Below are positions 7,572 to 16,032 of a DNA stretch of 35,432 bases, piece after piece; the stretch's first letter is position 1, and each line of letters opens with the position of its first letter. Source of the stretch: Halobacteriales archaeon SW_7_65_23. Its GTDB lineage: Archaea; Halobacteriota; Halobacteria; Halobacteriales; Haloarculaceae. The stretch is taken from contig PXSQ01000091.1 of assembly GCA_003022725.1 (NCBI GenBank), forward strand, positions 1 to 35,432. Direction: 5' to 3'. The translations under genes and the position numbers were made by a program. Below the pieces are notes generated by a model that saw nothing but the letters and a program-made list of their open reading frames with translations, was not told the DNA's origin and did not search any database.

Positions 7572-8306
7572 CTACCCCTCGTCCTGGTGAGCGTCGAGCG
7601 CCTCGTCGATGGTTAGTTCGCCCAGCGCGACACGGCGCGCGAGGTCGCTCCCGATCGTCCGGTTCGTCGCACTCTCCTCGCGGGAGCGTTCCTTGATCCG
7701 CTTGAGCTCACCCTCAGTCGGTGAGATCTCCCGCGAGTCGACGAGTTCACCCTCCAGGCGAGCGATGTTCACTGCAGCGAGGATGTCGCCGGCGCCGCGC
7801 GTGCCGGCGCCGAGGTAGGGGGTCGTCCCGGTCTCGTCGACCAGTTCAACCGGGAGCCCCTCGATATTGTCGATGATCCGGGCCCCGATCAGGCGGGCGC
7901 CGTCGCCGATTCGAACCAGGGGGTCGTCTGCGTCCTCGGTTTCGCGGTGGACGATCTCCGGCACCTCGTCCGGGGGCACCTGGAACGTCGCGACGACCAC
8001 GTCGCCGTCGAGCACCGCGATGCCCGGCTTCTCGCCGGGATCGATACCGATCACCTGTCGGCCATCTCCACCCCTGAGGACGGCGATGGCCTCCTCGACG
8101 GCGTCCCGCGGGGTGCCCGGGACCGCCTCGATGCAGGGTACCTCAGCGTCGACGGACGCGGAGTCCTCGGCGCCGGTCACGACGACAGTGGCCGTCGCCG
8201 GGATCTCCTCGCCGGGTTCGATCGTCGTGAACGGGATTCCACGGTCGCGCAGCTCGCAAACGATGTCGTGGTACACCTCGAAATCCTGTGTCGCGACGAC
8301 GATCAC
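7572..8306 (-). CDS. Predicted RNase H-fold (RuvC/YqgF-like) protein
   Basis: In the 244 residues, the central part contains VIGIDPGEKPGIAVLDGDVVVATFQV. This is the first-strand pattern of the RNase H/RuvC/YqgF fold with a metal-binding aspartate, and another acidic segment (GAGDILAAVNIARLEGE) would form the later active-site region. The N-terminal 90 residues (TQDFEVYHDIVCELRDRGIPFTTIEPGEEIP) look like a separate small alpha/beta domain. The C-terminus (ELKRIKERSREES onward) is helical and ends in DEALDAHQDEG. The family is archaeal and its function is unsettled; a nuclease or nucleic-acid-processing role is inferred from the fold only. A strong TATA box TTTAAATA near 8327 supports the start and lies in a region divergent from agl23. 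Confidence 0.65.
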   Translation of the reverse strand: MIVVATQDFEVYHDIVCELRDRGIPFTTIEPGEEIPATATVVVTGAEDSASVDAEVPCIEAVPGTPRDAVEEAIAVLRGGDGRQVIGIDPGEKPGIAVLDGDVVVATFQVPPDEVPEIVHRETEDADDPLVRIGDGARLIGARIIDNIEGLPVELVDETGTTPYLGAGTRGAGDILAAVNIARLEGELVDSREISPTEGELKRIKERSREESATNRTIGSDLARRVALGELTIDEALDAHQDEG

Positions 8307-8480
8307 ACCAAAGCTTCGTTTCCCCTGTATTTAAACCTATATTGGAGACAACCATCCGGCGGCGCGGGCTTTTTGGCGGTGATACTTGATCGCGCTCATC
8401 AGACGCGCCGACAGTGCCCAGGCCGTCCGCCTGCCGGAGATATCGAAACCGTTCTTACCAACCCCCCTCTGGCGTGGAGT

Positions 8481-10475
8481 ATGAGCGGTGGTGCCGACGG
8501 TGATGACGGGAAGGCGGGTGACGACGTCGCCGCATCGGAGCCGCAGGATCCAGCCGATGACCGGGCGGAGAACGCCGACGGGTCCGCGAGCGAGGTCAGC
8601 GGGCCGATTCAGCGGTTCGAGAGCCTCTCGCTGTTCAGAGCCGTGATACTGTTAACGGTCGTTGCACTCATCGCACGTGTCGTGTTTCTCGGCGCCCGTT
8701 ACGCACACTGGGACGAAGCGCGGGTCGCGTACTGGGCCTACTTCTACGCCGAGACCGGGTCGCTGGGCTATCACTGGGAGGAACACGGCCCGCTGGTCCA
8801 GATTGCGGCACGCTGGCTGTTCGAACCGTTCGGTGTCGGCGACACCGCCACCCGCCTGCCGGTCGCTGTCGTGGGCGGCCTACTGCCGATGGCCGCGCTG
8901 CTGTACAGACGGTACCTGCGGGACTCCGAGGTGGTCGCACTCGCGCTGTTTCTCGCGTTCAACTCGGTGTTGCTGTACTACTCGCGGTTCATGCGCAGTG
9001 ACGTCCTGGTCGCCGCGTTCATGTTCGCCGCGCTGGGGATGTTGATACGGTTTGCCGACACGCGGCGCTACCGGTATCTTTACGGCGCGGGGCTGTTCGT
9101 CGCGCTCGGGTTCGGTTCGAAGGAGAACGCGATCATCTACCTCGTAACCTGGGCCGGTGCCACAGTGCTCGTCGCGGACCAGTGGCTCTACAGCCCCGCC
9201 GGGCCGGACAGCGGTGCCAGCCGACTCGGGCGCTCCTGGGCCAGCCGCTGGTGGCGACGACTCGTTGCAACGCTCTCGGCGTGGGCGGAGACCCTCCGGC
9301 TGTCGTTGCAGTCCTCCCCGGCTGACGGGGCCGACCAGGGGGACGGCGTCACTGGGTTGGCCATGACGACTGGCAAGCGGGTCGGCCTGCTCGTGTCACG
9401 GCTCGCAGGGCTCGTTGTCGTAGTCCTGGCGACGGTACTTTTCATCTTCGCGGACCGGGGCGCGGGCGTCAGGGGCCGGCAGCCGTACCTGTCTGAGGAG
9501 AACGACCGCGTCGCGCTCGGCGAGGTCCTGGGGCAGCCGGGGAAGACGCCGGCGTTCGTCACGGATACGCTCGAACATGCCTACGAGGGGTACGCCGACT
9601 GGTTCGCGAAGTCCTCCGAACGGACGCTCGAGACGTATCTTGACTTCATCGAGGGGTTCGCAGGGGTGCTGGCCCAGAACGCGACTGTCCTCCTCGTTTT
9701 TGCGGTCCTCGGCATCCTCATCGAACGGTACGGCCGGGAGAATCCACGATGGCTCGTGATGTTCATGACTTACTGCGCCGTCGCGTCGTTCGTCGGCTAC
9801 CCACTGGGAACCGATATCTCCGGCGCGTGGGGGGGGGTCTCTGCGCACATCGTCGTCCCGCTCGCTGTCCCCGCTGCCGTCGGGACGGCGTGGCTCTACC
9901 GGGAGCTCCTGGCCGTCCGGGCGAGCAAGGACGACGTGGCCACGGCGATACTCGCGGCCGTGTTACTGCTCGCTGCGGTACAAGTCGGGTTCACGGCCGT
10001 CGACGATGTCTACCGGAACCCGGCTGCCGAGGACAACGAGCTCGTCCAGTACGCCCAACCACAGAACCTGGGCCCCGTCGTCGACACGCTCGACCGGGCA
10101 GCAGCGGAGACAGATGGCCGGACAGCAATCCTCTATTACGGGCCCAGGGGCGACGCCTTCGACTCCGACGTGGCGCTCGTACCTGAGGAGGGATCAACCG
10201 CGTTCTGGGATATCCGTCCCACCTGCTCGGACTGGCCGAACACCCAGCCGATGAACTGGTACTTCGCGGTGACAGAGGCGTCGGTCGACTGTGAGCGATC
10301 CTCCGAGCAGCTGCGGGCGACGATCGAGAGCGATCCTCCACCCGTCATCCTCGCCGTCCCTGAGGACGGGACAGTCCCGACCGCTGCACTCTCGTCGTCC
10401 TACGAGCGGGACGTCTACTACACCCGCACTGTCGGCAGGGAGCTCGTGGTGTACACGCACGAATCCTGGACCTGA
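8481..10475 (+). CDS. agl23: Flippase activity-associated protein Agl23 (TIGR03663-like)
   Basis: This 664-residue polytopic membrane protein has an acidic cytoplasmic lead of about 45 residues. Many hydrophobic helices follow, with conserved motifs seen early in the GT-C/PMT-like glycosyltransferase superfamily (HWDEARVAYWAYFYAETG, YYSRFMRSD). The C-terminal domain (from about residue 520) is soluble and extracellular, with ILYYGPRGDAFDSD and cysteines in RPTCSDWPNT and VDCERS. Haloarchaeal homologues are associated with dolichol-linked oligosaccharide handling in N-glycosylation, so it may act with the UDP-GlcNAc enzymes encoded later in the window. ATG 8481 is preferred over more upstream starts because the protein-like sequence begins there. 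Confidence 0.8.
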   Translation: MSGGADGDDGKAGDDVAASEPQDPADDRAENADGSASEVSGPIQRFESLSLFRAVILLTVVALIARVVFLGARYAHWDEARVAYWAYFYAETGSLGYHWEEHGPLVQIAARWLFEPFGVGDTATRLPVAVVGGLLPMAALLYRRYLRDSEVVALALFLAFNSVLLYYSRFMRSDVLVAAFMFAALGMLIRFADTRRYRYLYGAGLFVALGFGSKENAIIYLVTWAGATVLVADQWLYSPAGPDSGASRLGRSWASRWWRRLVATLSAWAETLRLSLQSSPADGADQGDGVTGLAMTTGKRVGLLVSRLAGLVVVVLATVLFIFADRGAGVRGRQPYLSEENDRVALGEVLGQPGKTPAFVTDTLEHAYEGYADWFAKSSERTLETYLDFIEGFAGVLAQNATVLLVFAVLGILIERYGRENPRWLVMFMTYCAVASFVGYPLGTDISGAWGGVSAHIVVPLAVPAAVGTAWLYRELLAVRASKDDVATAILAAVLLLAAVQVGFTAVDDVYRNPAAEDNELVQYAQPQNLGPVVDTLDRAAAETDGRTAILYYGPRGDAFDSDVALVPEEGSTAFWDIRPTCSDWPNTQPMNWYFAVTEASVDCERSSEQLRATIESDPPPVILAVPEDGTVPTAALSSSYERDVYYTRTVGRELVVYTHESWT

Positions 10476-10530
10476 CACCGTCCCGCGCCGACGGGGAACG
10501 CTTTAGTCCTCGGCTCCGGAACGCGGGCAC

Positions 10531-11694
10531 ATGGAACTGACATCGCCGGGAACCACGGTCGGCGTCGTGGGGGGCGGACAGCTCGGACGCATGCTCGGGG
10601 AGGCAGCCTCCCCGCTGGGGATCGAGCTGATCGTCTCGGACCCGACGCCGGACGCTCCCGCCGCCCCGGCGGTCCGTGACCAGGTCGTCGGCGAGTTCGA
10701 CGACGAGGCGACCGTCCAGGAACTCGCCGAGCGTGCCGACTACCTGACCTACGAGATCGAACTCGCTGACCCGGACATTCTCGAAGCGGTGGGCGAGGAG
10801 ACCGACACGCCTGTCCACCCGCACCCGGAGACGCTCCGGACGATCCAGGACAAGCTGGGCCAGAAACGAACCCTCGCAGACGCGGGGATCCCGGTACCCG
10901 CTTTCCGGGCGGTCGACTCCCCCGGGGCGCTCCGTGACGCGCTCGACGACCTCGGCTATCCGGCGATGCTGAAAGCCCGCGAGGGCGGGTACGACGGGCG
11001 CGGGAACGTCCCAGTAGAGAGCCCGGACGACGTCGAGGACGCATTCGCGGCGATCGACGGCCCGGCGATGGTCGAGGAGTTCGTCGACTACGAGCGCGAA
11101 CTCGCTGTGATGGGCTGTCTCGGGGCGGACGACCGGCGGACTTTCCCCGTCACGGAGACCATCCACGAAGCCGAGATCCTGCGCGAGACGGTGTCACCGC
11201 CACGGGCGCCGGAGGAGGTCCGTGAGCGCGCCCGCGAGGTCGCTCTGGACGTCCTGGACGTGATGGAGGGCTGTGGAGTTTATGGGATCGAGCTGTTCGA
11301 GACGGGCGACGGCCGGATCCTGCTCAACGAGATCGCACCCCGGCCGCACAACTCGGGGCACTGGACGATCGAGGGCTGTCACACCTCGCAGTTCCAGCAA
11401 CACCTCCGGGCGGTTACCGGGCTCCCGCTGGGCTCGACGGCGCGGCGTGCGCCGACGGCGTCGAAAAACATCCTCGGGGACGTCGACGGCAGGGCCAGGG
11501 CACGCCTGACCGGGATCGAGACGCCGCTGTCGACAGACCGCCTCTCCCTGCACTGGTACGGCAAACGTGAGGTGTACCACCTCCGGAAAATGGGCCACCT
11601 CACGCTGGTCGCCGGCGGGAACGCAGACTCGGAGTCACTGCTCGCCGACGTCCGCGACGCAGCCGAGCCGCTAACGTTCCAGGCGCCCGACTGA
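10531..11694 (+). CDS. purK: 5-(carboxyamino)imidazole ribonucleotide synthase
   Basis: PurK uses ATP and bicarbonate to carboxylate aminoimidazole ribonucleotide in purine synthesis. The 387 residues start with the pre-ATP-grasp motif VGVVGGGQLGRMLGEAA and continue with ATP-grasp signatures (AMLKAREGGYDGRGNVPV, MVEEFVDYERELAVMG, LNEIAPRPHNSGHWTIEGC), all at normal spacing. A TATA-like CTTTAGTC near 10501 gives a leaderless start. The usual partner purE is not next door. Downstream is a cluster of degenerate palindromic elements, so the normal purK-purE pair, if it existed, has been separated. Confidence 0.95.
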   Translation: MELTSPGTTVGVVGGGQLGRMLGEAASPLGIELIVSDPTPDAPAAPAVRDQVVGEFDDEATVQELAERADYLTYEIELADPDILEAVGEETDTPVHPHPETLRTIQDKLGQKRTLADAGIPVPAFRAVDSPGALRDALDDLGYPAMLKAREGGYDGRGNVPVESPDDVEDAFAAIDGPAMVEEFVDYERELAVMGCLGADDRRTFPVTETIHEAEILRETVSPPRAPEEVRERAREVALDVLDVMEGCGVYGIELFETGDGRILLNEIAPRPHNSGHWTIEGCHTSQFQQHLRAVTGLPLGSTARRAPTASKNILGDVDGRARARLTGIETPLSTDRLSLHWYGKREVYHLRKMGHLTLVAGGNADSESLLADVRDAAEPLTFQAPD

Positions 11695-11737
11695 CCAGGG
11701 ACGACGCAGCATGTCCGCATCTGCGCGATGTCACACG

Positions 11738-11890
11738 CTGAGTGACTGCTGTGAATCGAGCCACTATAGTTCGTGCGTCAGAGCCCGGCAAACGCCCGAT
11801 ATGACGAGGCAGTCCCGAAAATAGTCACGAACGACCGTATGAGCACCCTCCCGACTGTTGTGAGTTTTAGCGTTCCAGCAGTCACTATCA
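11738..11890. mobile_element. Cluster of nested, degenerate family I palindromic elements (copy D)
   Basis: The outer arms are GTGACTGCTG near 11742 and its complement CAGCAGTCAC at 11876-11885, followed by TATCA. Inside lies a second pair, ATAGTTCGTGCG (from 11766) against CGAACGACCGTAT (to 11840), next to GAAAATAGTCACGA, which resembles the inner part of copy B at 17670-17691. A third compact end (GACTGTTGTGAGTTTTAGCG, from about 11852) follows. I read this as repeated insertion or rearrangement of the same family. It fills the whole gap between purK and the HD gene. Confidence 0.5.
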
Positions 11891-12712
11891 GAGTTCGATG
11901 CGCTCGACGATCCTGTCGTCGCTGGAGCGGGTGTTGAGGGCGACGATCTGGAGGTGGTTCTCGAGGCCGGAGTCACGGACCTTCGCTTTCAGCAGGTTAT
12001 CGACCTGGAACACGCCAGCCGCGTTGGTCATCTCGATCTCGACGAGCACGGGTCGCTCGTCGTTCTCACGGAGGGAGACGCGCTCGATCGCCTGGCTGGA
12101 CACCGTGTTGATGCCACGACCGCCCTGCTCGTAGGGGACGCGGGACCGGCCCCGTTCCATGTCCAGCGCGTCGGCGACCCGCACCACGCCGGCTTCCACG
12201 GTCAGCGGTTGCTCCTCGGTATGGTGACAGAGGATCGCGTGCAGCACCTCCCCCTTGACCCGGACCTGCTCCGGCACGTCGTAGAACTCCGGAAGAATCC
12301 GATCGAGCACGTCCGCAGCCAGCGGGATCGAGTAGTAGGGGTGGGCGTCCCGGTGGACGACGTGACCGATGTCGTGGAGCACCGCAGCCAGGCCGATGAT
12401 CACGGGCTCGTCGGCTTCCGCGAGCCCCTGCTGTGCAGCGCCGTTGAACTCGACCCCGTCGCGTTTCAGCAGTTCGTACAGTTGCAGGGACCGGTTCCGG
12501 ACGATCTCGATGTGCTTCGTTCCGTGGTCGTTGTACCGCTTGCGTTTCACCGGGTTGACGTTCTGCGCTTCGAGGTATGCGGTGATCTCCTCGTCGTCGT
12601 CGACAACGGAGAGGACCTCGTTGAGCCGCTCGTCCGGGTAACTGTGGTCGGTGTCGGGGTCGTAGGACCTGGTCCGACCGTCGGCACTCCCCTCTTCCTG
12701 ATCGGAACTCAT
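11888..12712 (-). CDS. HD-domain phosphohydrolase-like protein
   Basis: The 274 residues carry the metal-binding HD-superfamily pattern: an early histidine in HGTKHIEIVRNRS, the paired LHDIGHVVHRDAH, HHTEEQPL and a later aspartate in VRVADALDMERGRSRVP. Such proteins hydrolyse nucleotides or other phosphoesters; the substrate is not evident. A family-specific C-terminal domain of about 80 residues (SSQAIERVSLRENDE, VLVEIEMTNAAGVFQVDNLL) follows. A TATA-like CATTTTTTC near 12740 supports ATG 12712. The stop TGA (11888-11890) is part of TGATAGTGA, the end of the palindromic cluster beyond it. Confidence 0.8.
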   Translation of the reverse strand: MSSDQEEGSADGRTRSYDPDTDHSYPDERLNEVLSVVDDDEEITAYLEAQNVNPVKRKRYNDHGTKHIEIVRNRSLQLYELLKRDGVEFNGAAQQGLAEADEPVIIGLAAVLHDIGHVVHRDAHPYYSIPLAADVLDRILPEFYDVPEQVRVKGEVLHAILCHHTEEQPLTVEAGVVRVADALDMERGRSRVPYEQGGRGINTVSSQAIERVSLRENDERPVLVEIEMTNAAGVFQVDNLLKAKVRDSGLENHLQIVALNTRSSDDRIVERIEL

Positions 12713-12779
12713 TCATCCCCCGTACGAGAGGGCTGCTGAAAAAATGCGGGGTAGCCGGTGATTCACTCGAAAGTGGCCC

Positions 12780-13259
12780 TCAGACTGCGTCCCGGATCGC
12801 CGCTTCGACCTCGTCGTAGTCGGGTTCGACGCCCGGGTCGTCGGACACCCAGTCGTAGGTGATCATCCCGGACTCGTCGACGACGAACACCGCGCGTTTC
12901 GCGAGGTCCCGGACGCCGGCGTTCTCGAAGTCCATCGCGACGCCGTACTTCTCGAGGAGCTCCCGGTTCGTGTCGCTGATGAGGTCGAACGACAGCCCCA
13001 GTTGGTCCCTGAACTCGTTGAGTGCGAACGGAGTATCGATGCTCACGCCGTAGAGAGCCCCCCCGGCGTCGGTGATCGCCTCGATCCGGTCCTGGAACGT
13101 GCTCATCTCGTGGCTACACACTCTGGTGAAGGCACCTGGGAAGAATGCCAGCACGATCGGCGCTTCCGTCTCCAGCATTTCGGAGAGCGTGATCGTCCCG
13201 ACATCGCCGTCCGCCAGCGACGCCGTAAACTCCGGTGCTTTCTCTCCTGTCGAGACCAT
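12780..13259 (-). CDS. Peroxiredoxin (AhpC/TSA family)
   Basis: This thiol peroxidase of 159 residues detoxifies peroxides in the cytoplasm. It has a thioredoxin-like fold with the peroxidatic cysteine in PGAFTRVCSHEMSTF (Cys48) and the family proline/threonine/arginine surroundings. There is no second conserved cysteine in the same loop (SHEMST, where many relatives have CTKEMC), so it may act as a one-cysteine enzyme or with a partner thiol. ATG 13259 begins the conserved N-terminus MVSTGEKAPEF. It is divergent from tatA with 86 bases shared as promoter space. Confidence 0.9.
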   Translation of the reverse strand: MVSTGEKAPEFTASLADGDVGTITLSEMLETEAPIVLAFFPGAFTRVCSHEMSTFQDRIEAITDAGGALYGVSIDTPFALNEFRDQLGLSFDLISDTNRELLEKYGVAMDFENAGVRDLAKRAVFVVDESGMITYDWVSDDPGVEPDYDEVEAAIRDAV

Positions 13260-13345
13260 ACTGGCCGTTCGGGACAATCGCCCAAACCGTTTTGCATATC
13301 GGTCCAAAAAGACTATAATGAGCAATTGGCAAGAGGAAGGTAGAG

Positions 13346-13687
13346 ATGGCAAGTACAACAGTCCCGCTGTTTGCCCCTGTGCCCGGCGGAATGGAAATGG
13401 TGGTCATCCTGTTGATCGCAGTGCTGCTGTTCGGCGCGAACAAGATCCCGAAACTCGCTCGCTCGACCGGTCAGGCAATGGGCGAGTTCCAGAAAGGTCG
13501 CCAGCAGGTCGAACAGGAACTCGAAGAGATGGAAGAGGCGATGGACCCCGAGGCCGACCTCTCCGAGTCCGACGACGAGTATATGGACCTCGACAACGAG
13601 GACGACATGGGTCTCGACGACGAAGCGAGCGCCTCGACGACCACCGAAACCGAGACGACCACGGAAACCAAAACCGACGACGCATAA
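13346..13687 (+). CDS. tatA: Sec-independent protein translocase TatA
   Basis: The 113 residues show the classic TatA order. A short N-terminus with a proline-glycine turn leads into a single membrane helix (GGMEMVVILLIAVLLFGANK, about residues 13-32) ending in FG. Next come an amphipathic helix (IPKLARSTGQAMGEFQKGRQQ) and a long acidic, Thr-rich tail typical of haloarchaea. It would form the pore oligomer of the twin-arginine pathway; TatC genes are not in the window. A TATA-like ACTATAATG lies at 13312-13320, fitting a leaderless start at 13346. Confidence 0.9.
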   Translation: MASTTVPLFAPVPGGMEMVVILLIAVLLFGANKIPKLARSTGQAMGEFQKGRQQVEQELEEMEEAMDPEADLSESDDEYMDLDNEDDMGLDDEASASTTTETETTTETKTDDA

Positions 13688-13865
13688 CCCCGATTCCGTT
13701 CCGTCGGCACGTTCCGGCCGCCGCAGACTCGGCTGCCCATCTATTTTGCGGCGGAACCCAGCTTCTTCGTAGTTTCTGTTCCGGTTCGGGTTTCGGACTC
13801 CTGTAGCAGTTTCCGTGTTCGGGATCCTGTCGAAAAACCAGAACCTATTAGCTGATTGCAGGCAC

Positions 13866-13992
13866 TAAGCCCCCGTCCTCAACGAGTCGTTCGAGAATCG
13901 AAGATTCTCGTGATCCCGAAAATCTCCGATTTTCGGACGACACCGCAGTCCGCGCAAGCGCACAAGGAGCACAGTAGGGCGGGGATACAGTA
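13866..13992 (+). mobile_element. Structured remnant of an IS200/IS605 (TnpB-type) element, first of two
   Basis: An outer stem (CCCCCGTCCTC near 13870 against AGGGCGGGG near 13980) encloses two perfect hairpins: CGAGAATC-GAA-GATTCTCG at 13892-13910 and CCGAAAATC-TCC-GATTTTCGG at 13916-13936. The flanking words AAGCCCC, CTCAACGAG and GGGCGGGGATA match the layout of the clearer right end at 14158-14212. No TnpA or TnpB frame remains. The stem arrangement resembles guide-RNA-encoding ends of TnpB elements, but that role is inferred. Confidence 0.45.
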
Positions 13993-14157
13993 CCGTCTTC
14001 GTTTTACTTTCACTCTGTGCCGGGCATTTACAATACTGCCAGTCGAAGACTGGAAATGTGATGGCAGCTACTCATCGTCTCGGCTTCGAGCCCGACAAGA
14101 AAGGCGGTCGAGACGAATTACGCCATCACCACCGAGTAGGAGTGGGACACTCCGACC

Positions 14158-14212
14158 AGGAAGCCCCACCCTCAGCGAGCGTGTCAACGCGAGCAGGGTG
14201 GGGTAGTTCACC
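14158..14212 (+). mobile_element. IS1341-type (TnpB) right end, solo
   Basis: GAAGCCCCACCCT and AGGGTGGGGTAGTTCAC form a perfect nine-base stem (CCCCACCCT with AGGGTGGGG) and finish in TAGTTCAC, the end layout I know from haloarchaeal IS1341-type elements. The 165 bases before it contain more small hairpins (CCAGTC-GAA-GACTGG at about 14039) and a CGTCTCG/CGAGACG stem, but no TnpB coding sequence. Together with 13866-13992 this makes two tandem ends. Confidence 0.5.
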
Positions 14213-14221
14213 GCCGACCGG

Positions 14222-14339
14222 ACTGATACTGGTGGCTGTAATTCTTTTACTCACCAGTCTCTGCTCTCTGCGGAGACAGACTCTTTCTGCCTGGATTCTC
14301 AGTTCGAGTTTTCACGGACGTACAGCCACCAGTATCAGT
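14222..14339 (-). mobile_element. Palindrome-ended MITE-like element, family II, copy 1 (about 114-118 bp)
   Basis: The terminal inverted repeats are perfect over 19 bases: ACTGATACTGGTGGCTGTA at 14222-14240 and its complement at 14321-14339. The interior shares long stretches with copies at 27959 and 35274, such as GAGAATCCAGG and GTCTGTCTCCGCAGA read on the minus strand. It encodes no protein. Its right end provides the mscS stop codon. Confidence 0.75.
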
Positions 14340-15123
14340 TCCGAATCCTGACGACGCCGGAGCGGAACACCTGCTGGTTGGGGATGATGAACTCCTCGCC
14401 TTCGGATTCGATCCTGGTGACGAACACGTCCACTTCCTGGACGATGCCCCGCCTGTCGTCGATCTCGATCTCGTCACCGATCGTGTAGGGCTCGGTCAGC
14501 AGCAGGTAGATGCCGGCCGCGCTCGACGTTAAGAGGTCTTTGAACGCGAGGCCGCCGAGGAACACGACCCCGAACGCGTAGGCGGCCAGCAGGATCAGGA
14601 GTGCGGTCGTCGCGACACCGATCTGGGCCAGCGCGATGAGTGCCGCGATGTAGAAGATGCTGTACTTGACCAGCTTCGGGATCACCGACGCCTCCGGGAG
14701 TTTGACTGACTGGAGGCGCTCCTGGATCACCAGCGCCGCCTTCTCACCGACGATGAGTCCGATCACGACTGCGAGGACCGCGATGAAAAAGCGGGGAAGA
14801 TAGCCCGCGATTCGCGACCAGAACAGTTCGACGTTCAGCAACCGTGCAATGTGGAACGCGATGATGATCGTCCCGGCGTAGACGAACGCTGCGAGTAGTG
14901 TGCCGATGATCCCGACCGTCGACGTCCCGAACCGCTGGGCTGACCGCTCGAACGTCGTCCCTTCGATGGCGTTTTTGATCCCGGTTCGCTCCAGCGTGGC
15001 GTGGGTCCACCGCCAGACGAGATATGCGAGGACGCCCCCGATTATCAGGATGGCGACCGCCAGCGTGAACGCGGTCTCCTCGGAAAAGAGACTCCTGATC
15101 AGGTCCGGCCAGTCGATCTGCAT
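14335..15123 (-). CDS. mscS: Small-conductance mechanosensitive channel (MscS family)
   Basis: MscS-type channels open under membrane tension and release solutes on hypo-osmotic shock. The 262 residues contain four hydrophobic helices (near residues 15-38, 69-93, 105-128 and 148-182), the last with the Ala/Gly-rich pore pattern. The family beta domain follows (YLLLTEPYTIGDEIEIDDRRGIVQEVDVFVTRI) with FIIPNQQVFRSGVVRI. The protein ends right after VRIRN. Relatives end at about the same point, so the element whose border supplies TGA has cost at most a few residues; the C-terminal cage domain is absent, as in short haloarchaeal MscS. ATG follows the dacZ stop directly (TGAATG), so the two are co-transcribed. 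Confidence 0.9.
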   Translation of the reverse strand: MQIDWPDLIRSLFSEETAFTLAVAILIIGGVLAYLVWRWTHATLERTGIKNAIEGTTFERSAQRFGTSTVGIIGTLLAAFVYAGTIIIAFHIARLLNVELFWSRIAGYLPRFFIAVLAVVIGLIVGEKAALVIQERLQSVKLPEASVIPKLVKYSIFYIAALIALAQIGVATTALLILLAAYAFGVVFLGGLAFKDLLTSSAAGIYLLLTEPYTIGDEIEIDDRRGIVQEVDVFVTRIESEGEEFIIPNQQVFRSGVVRIRN

Positions 15124-15936
15124 TCAGTACTCCTCCGGATCGAGTTCGAGGATCAGCTCGCCTCCCTTGAACGCCCGTACCATCCCGTCGCTCTCCGAGA
15201 GCGCGATCGCGATCGCGTTCGTGTCCCGCGTGATCGCGCCTGCGGCCATGTGGCGCGCGCCGAGCCCCTTCGGAATGTCGACCCCCTCGGCGGCCGGCTC
15301 GAGATAGCGGTACGCGGAGACGATCTTCCCTCCGTCGGAGATCACGAACGCGCCGTCCAGCCGCGAGAACTCCTTGAGCATCACGTTCACGATCGGGTCA
15401 CCCACGTGCACGTGTGACTTCTCGAAGGGGTTGTACGAGAGCGGACGGGACTTGTTCATCACCTTGCCCGCGTCGCCGACGACGAACAGTGCGCCGACGC
15501 GCTTGCCTTTCTGGCCTTTCTTCCCGAGTTCGATCGCCACCTCGAAGACGTCACGCACCACGTCGGCGTCCGCCCGCGAGTTGGCGAACAGGTCGTACAC
15601 GCCTGTCTGGGTGAACTGGTCACCCCGCACCCTGACCACGGTGTCGATCTGGTTCTCCTCGAAGGAACTGGTCAAACACACGACCTCGTCGCCTTCCGCG
15701 AGGAGGCCCTGGCGGAGTGTGCCCTCCAACCCGAACCGGATCCGGCCGTGAACGTTCGTGAACTCCAGCGGCAACTCGACGAACTCGTCGGCCCCGACGG
15801 CGTTGGTTTTCGCGATCACGATCGTCGGTGTCTCCTCCTCGGAGAACAGGTTGTACGTCGACGCGTCCCGCGTGAACAGCAGTATCGCGTCGATCTCGCC
15901 GACAACTTCGTCGAGCAGCGCCGCCAGGCCGGTCAT
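15124..15936 (-). CDS. dacZ: Diadenylate cyclase DacZ
   Basis: DacZ makes c-di-AMP from two ATP. With the start at 15936 the protein has 270 residues. An N-terminal domain (residues 1-125) is followed by the DAC domain with the catalytic DGA motif at 194-196 (RLDGAFVISDGG) and the arginine/histidine motif GARHMAA near 227-232. A longer frame up to 16011 exists, but a TATA-like GCTTTTTCC near 15967 sits at leaderless spacing before 15936, and the extra 25 residues lack family character. It lies directly upstream of mscS, an arrangement I recall from other haloarchaea and one that fits c-di-AMP control of osmotic balance. Confidence 0.93.
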   Translation of the reverse strand: MTGLAALLDEVVGEIDAILLFTRDASTYNLFSEEETPTIVIAKTNAVGADEFVELPLEFTNVHGRIRFGLEGTLRQGLLAEGDEVVCLTSSFEENQIDTVVRVRGDQFTQTGVYDLFANSRADADVVRDVFEVAIELGKKGQKGKRVGALFVVGDAGKVMNKSRPLSYNPFEKSHVHVGDPIVNVMLKEFSRLDGAFVISDGGKIVSAYRYLEPAAEGVDIPKGLGARHMAAGAITRDTNAIAIALSESDGMVRAFKGGELILELDPEEY

Positions 15937-16032
15937 TGTTCGTATCAAGTTATCCGACAGGAAAAAGCTTTGCGGCACGTCCGCCGGAAGTCTGACACCC
16001 GTCTCGGTCACGGCTGACTCCTCTCAACCCCG

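Noticed and set aside
7524-11842. CRISPR-like interpretation of the shared 16-base word ACGAACGACCGTATGA
   Set aside because: There are only two distant occurrences, no regular spacing, and one is part of an inverted repeat.
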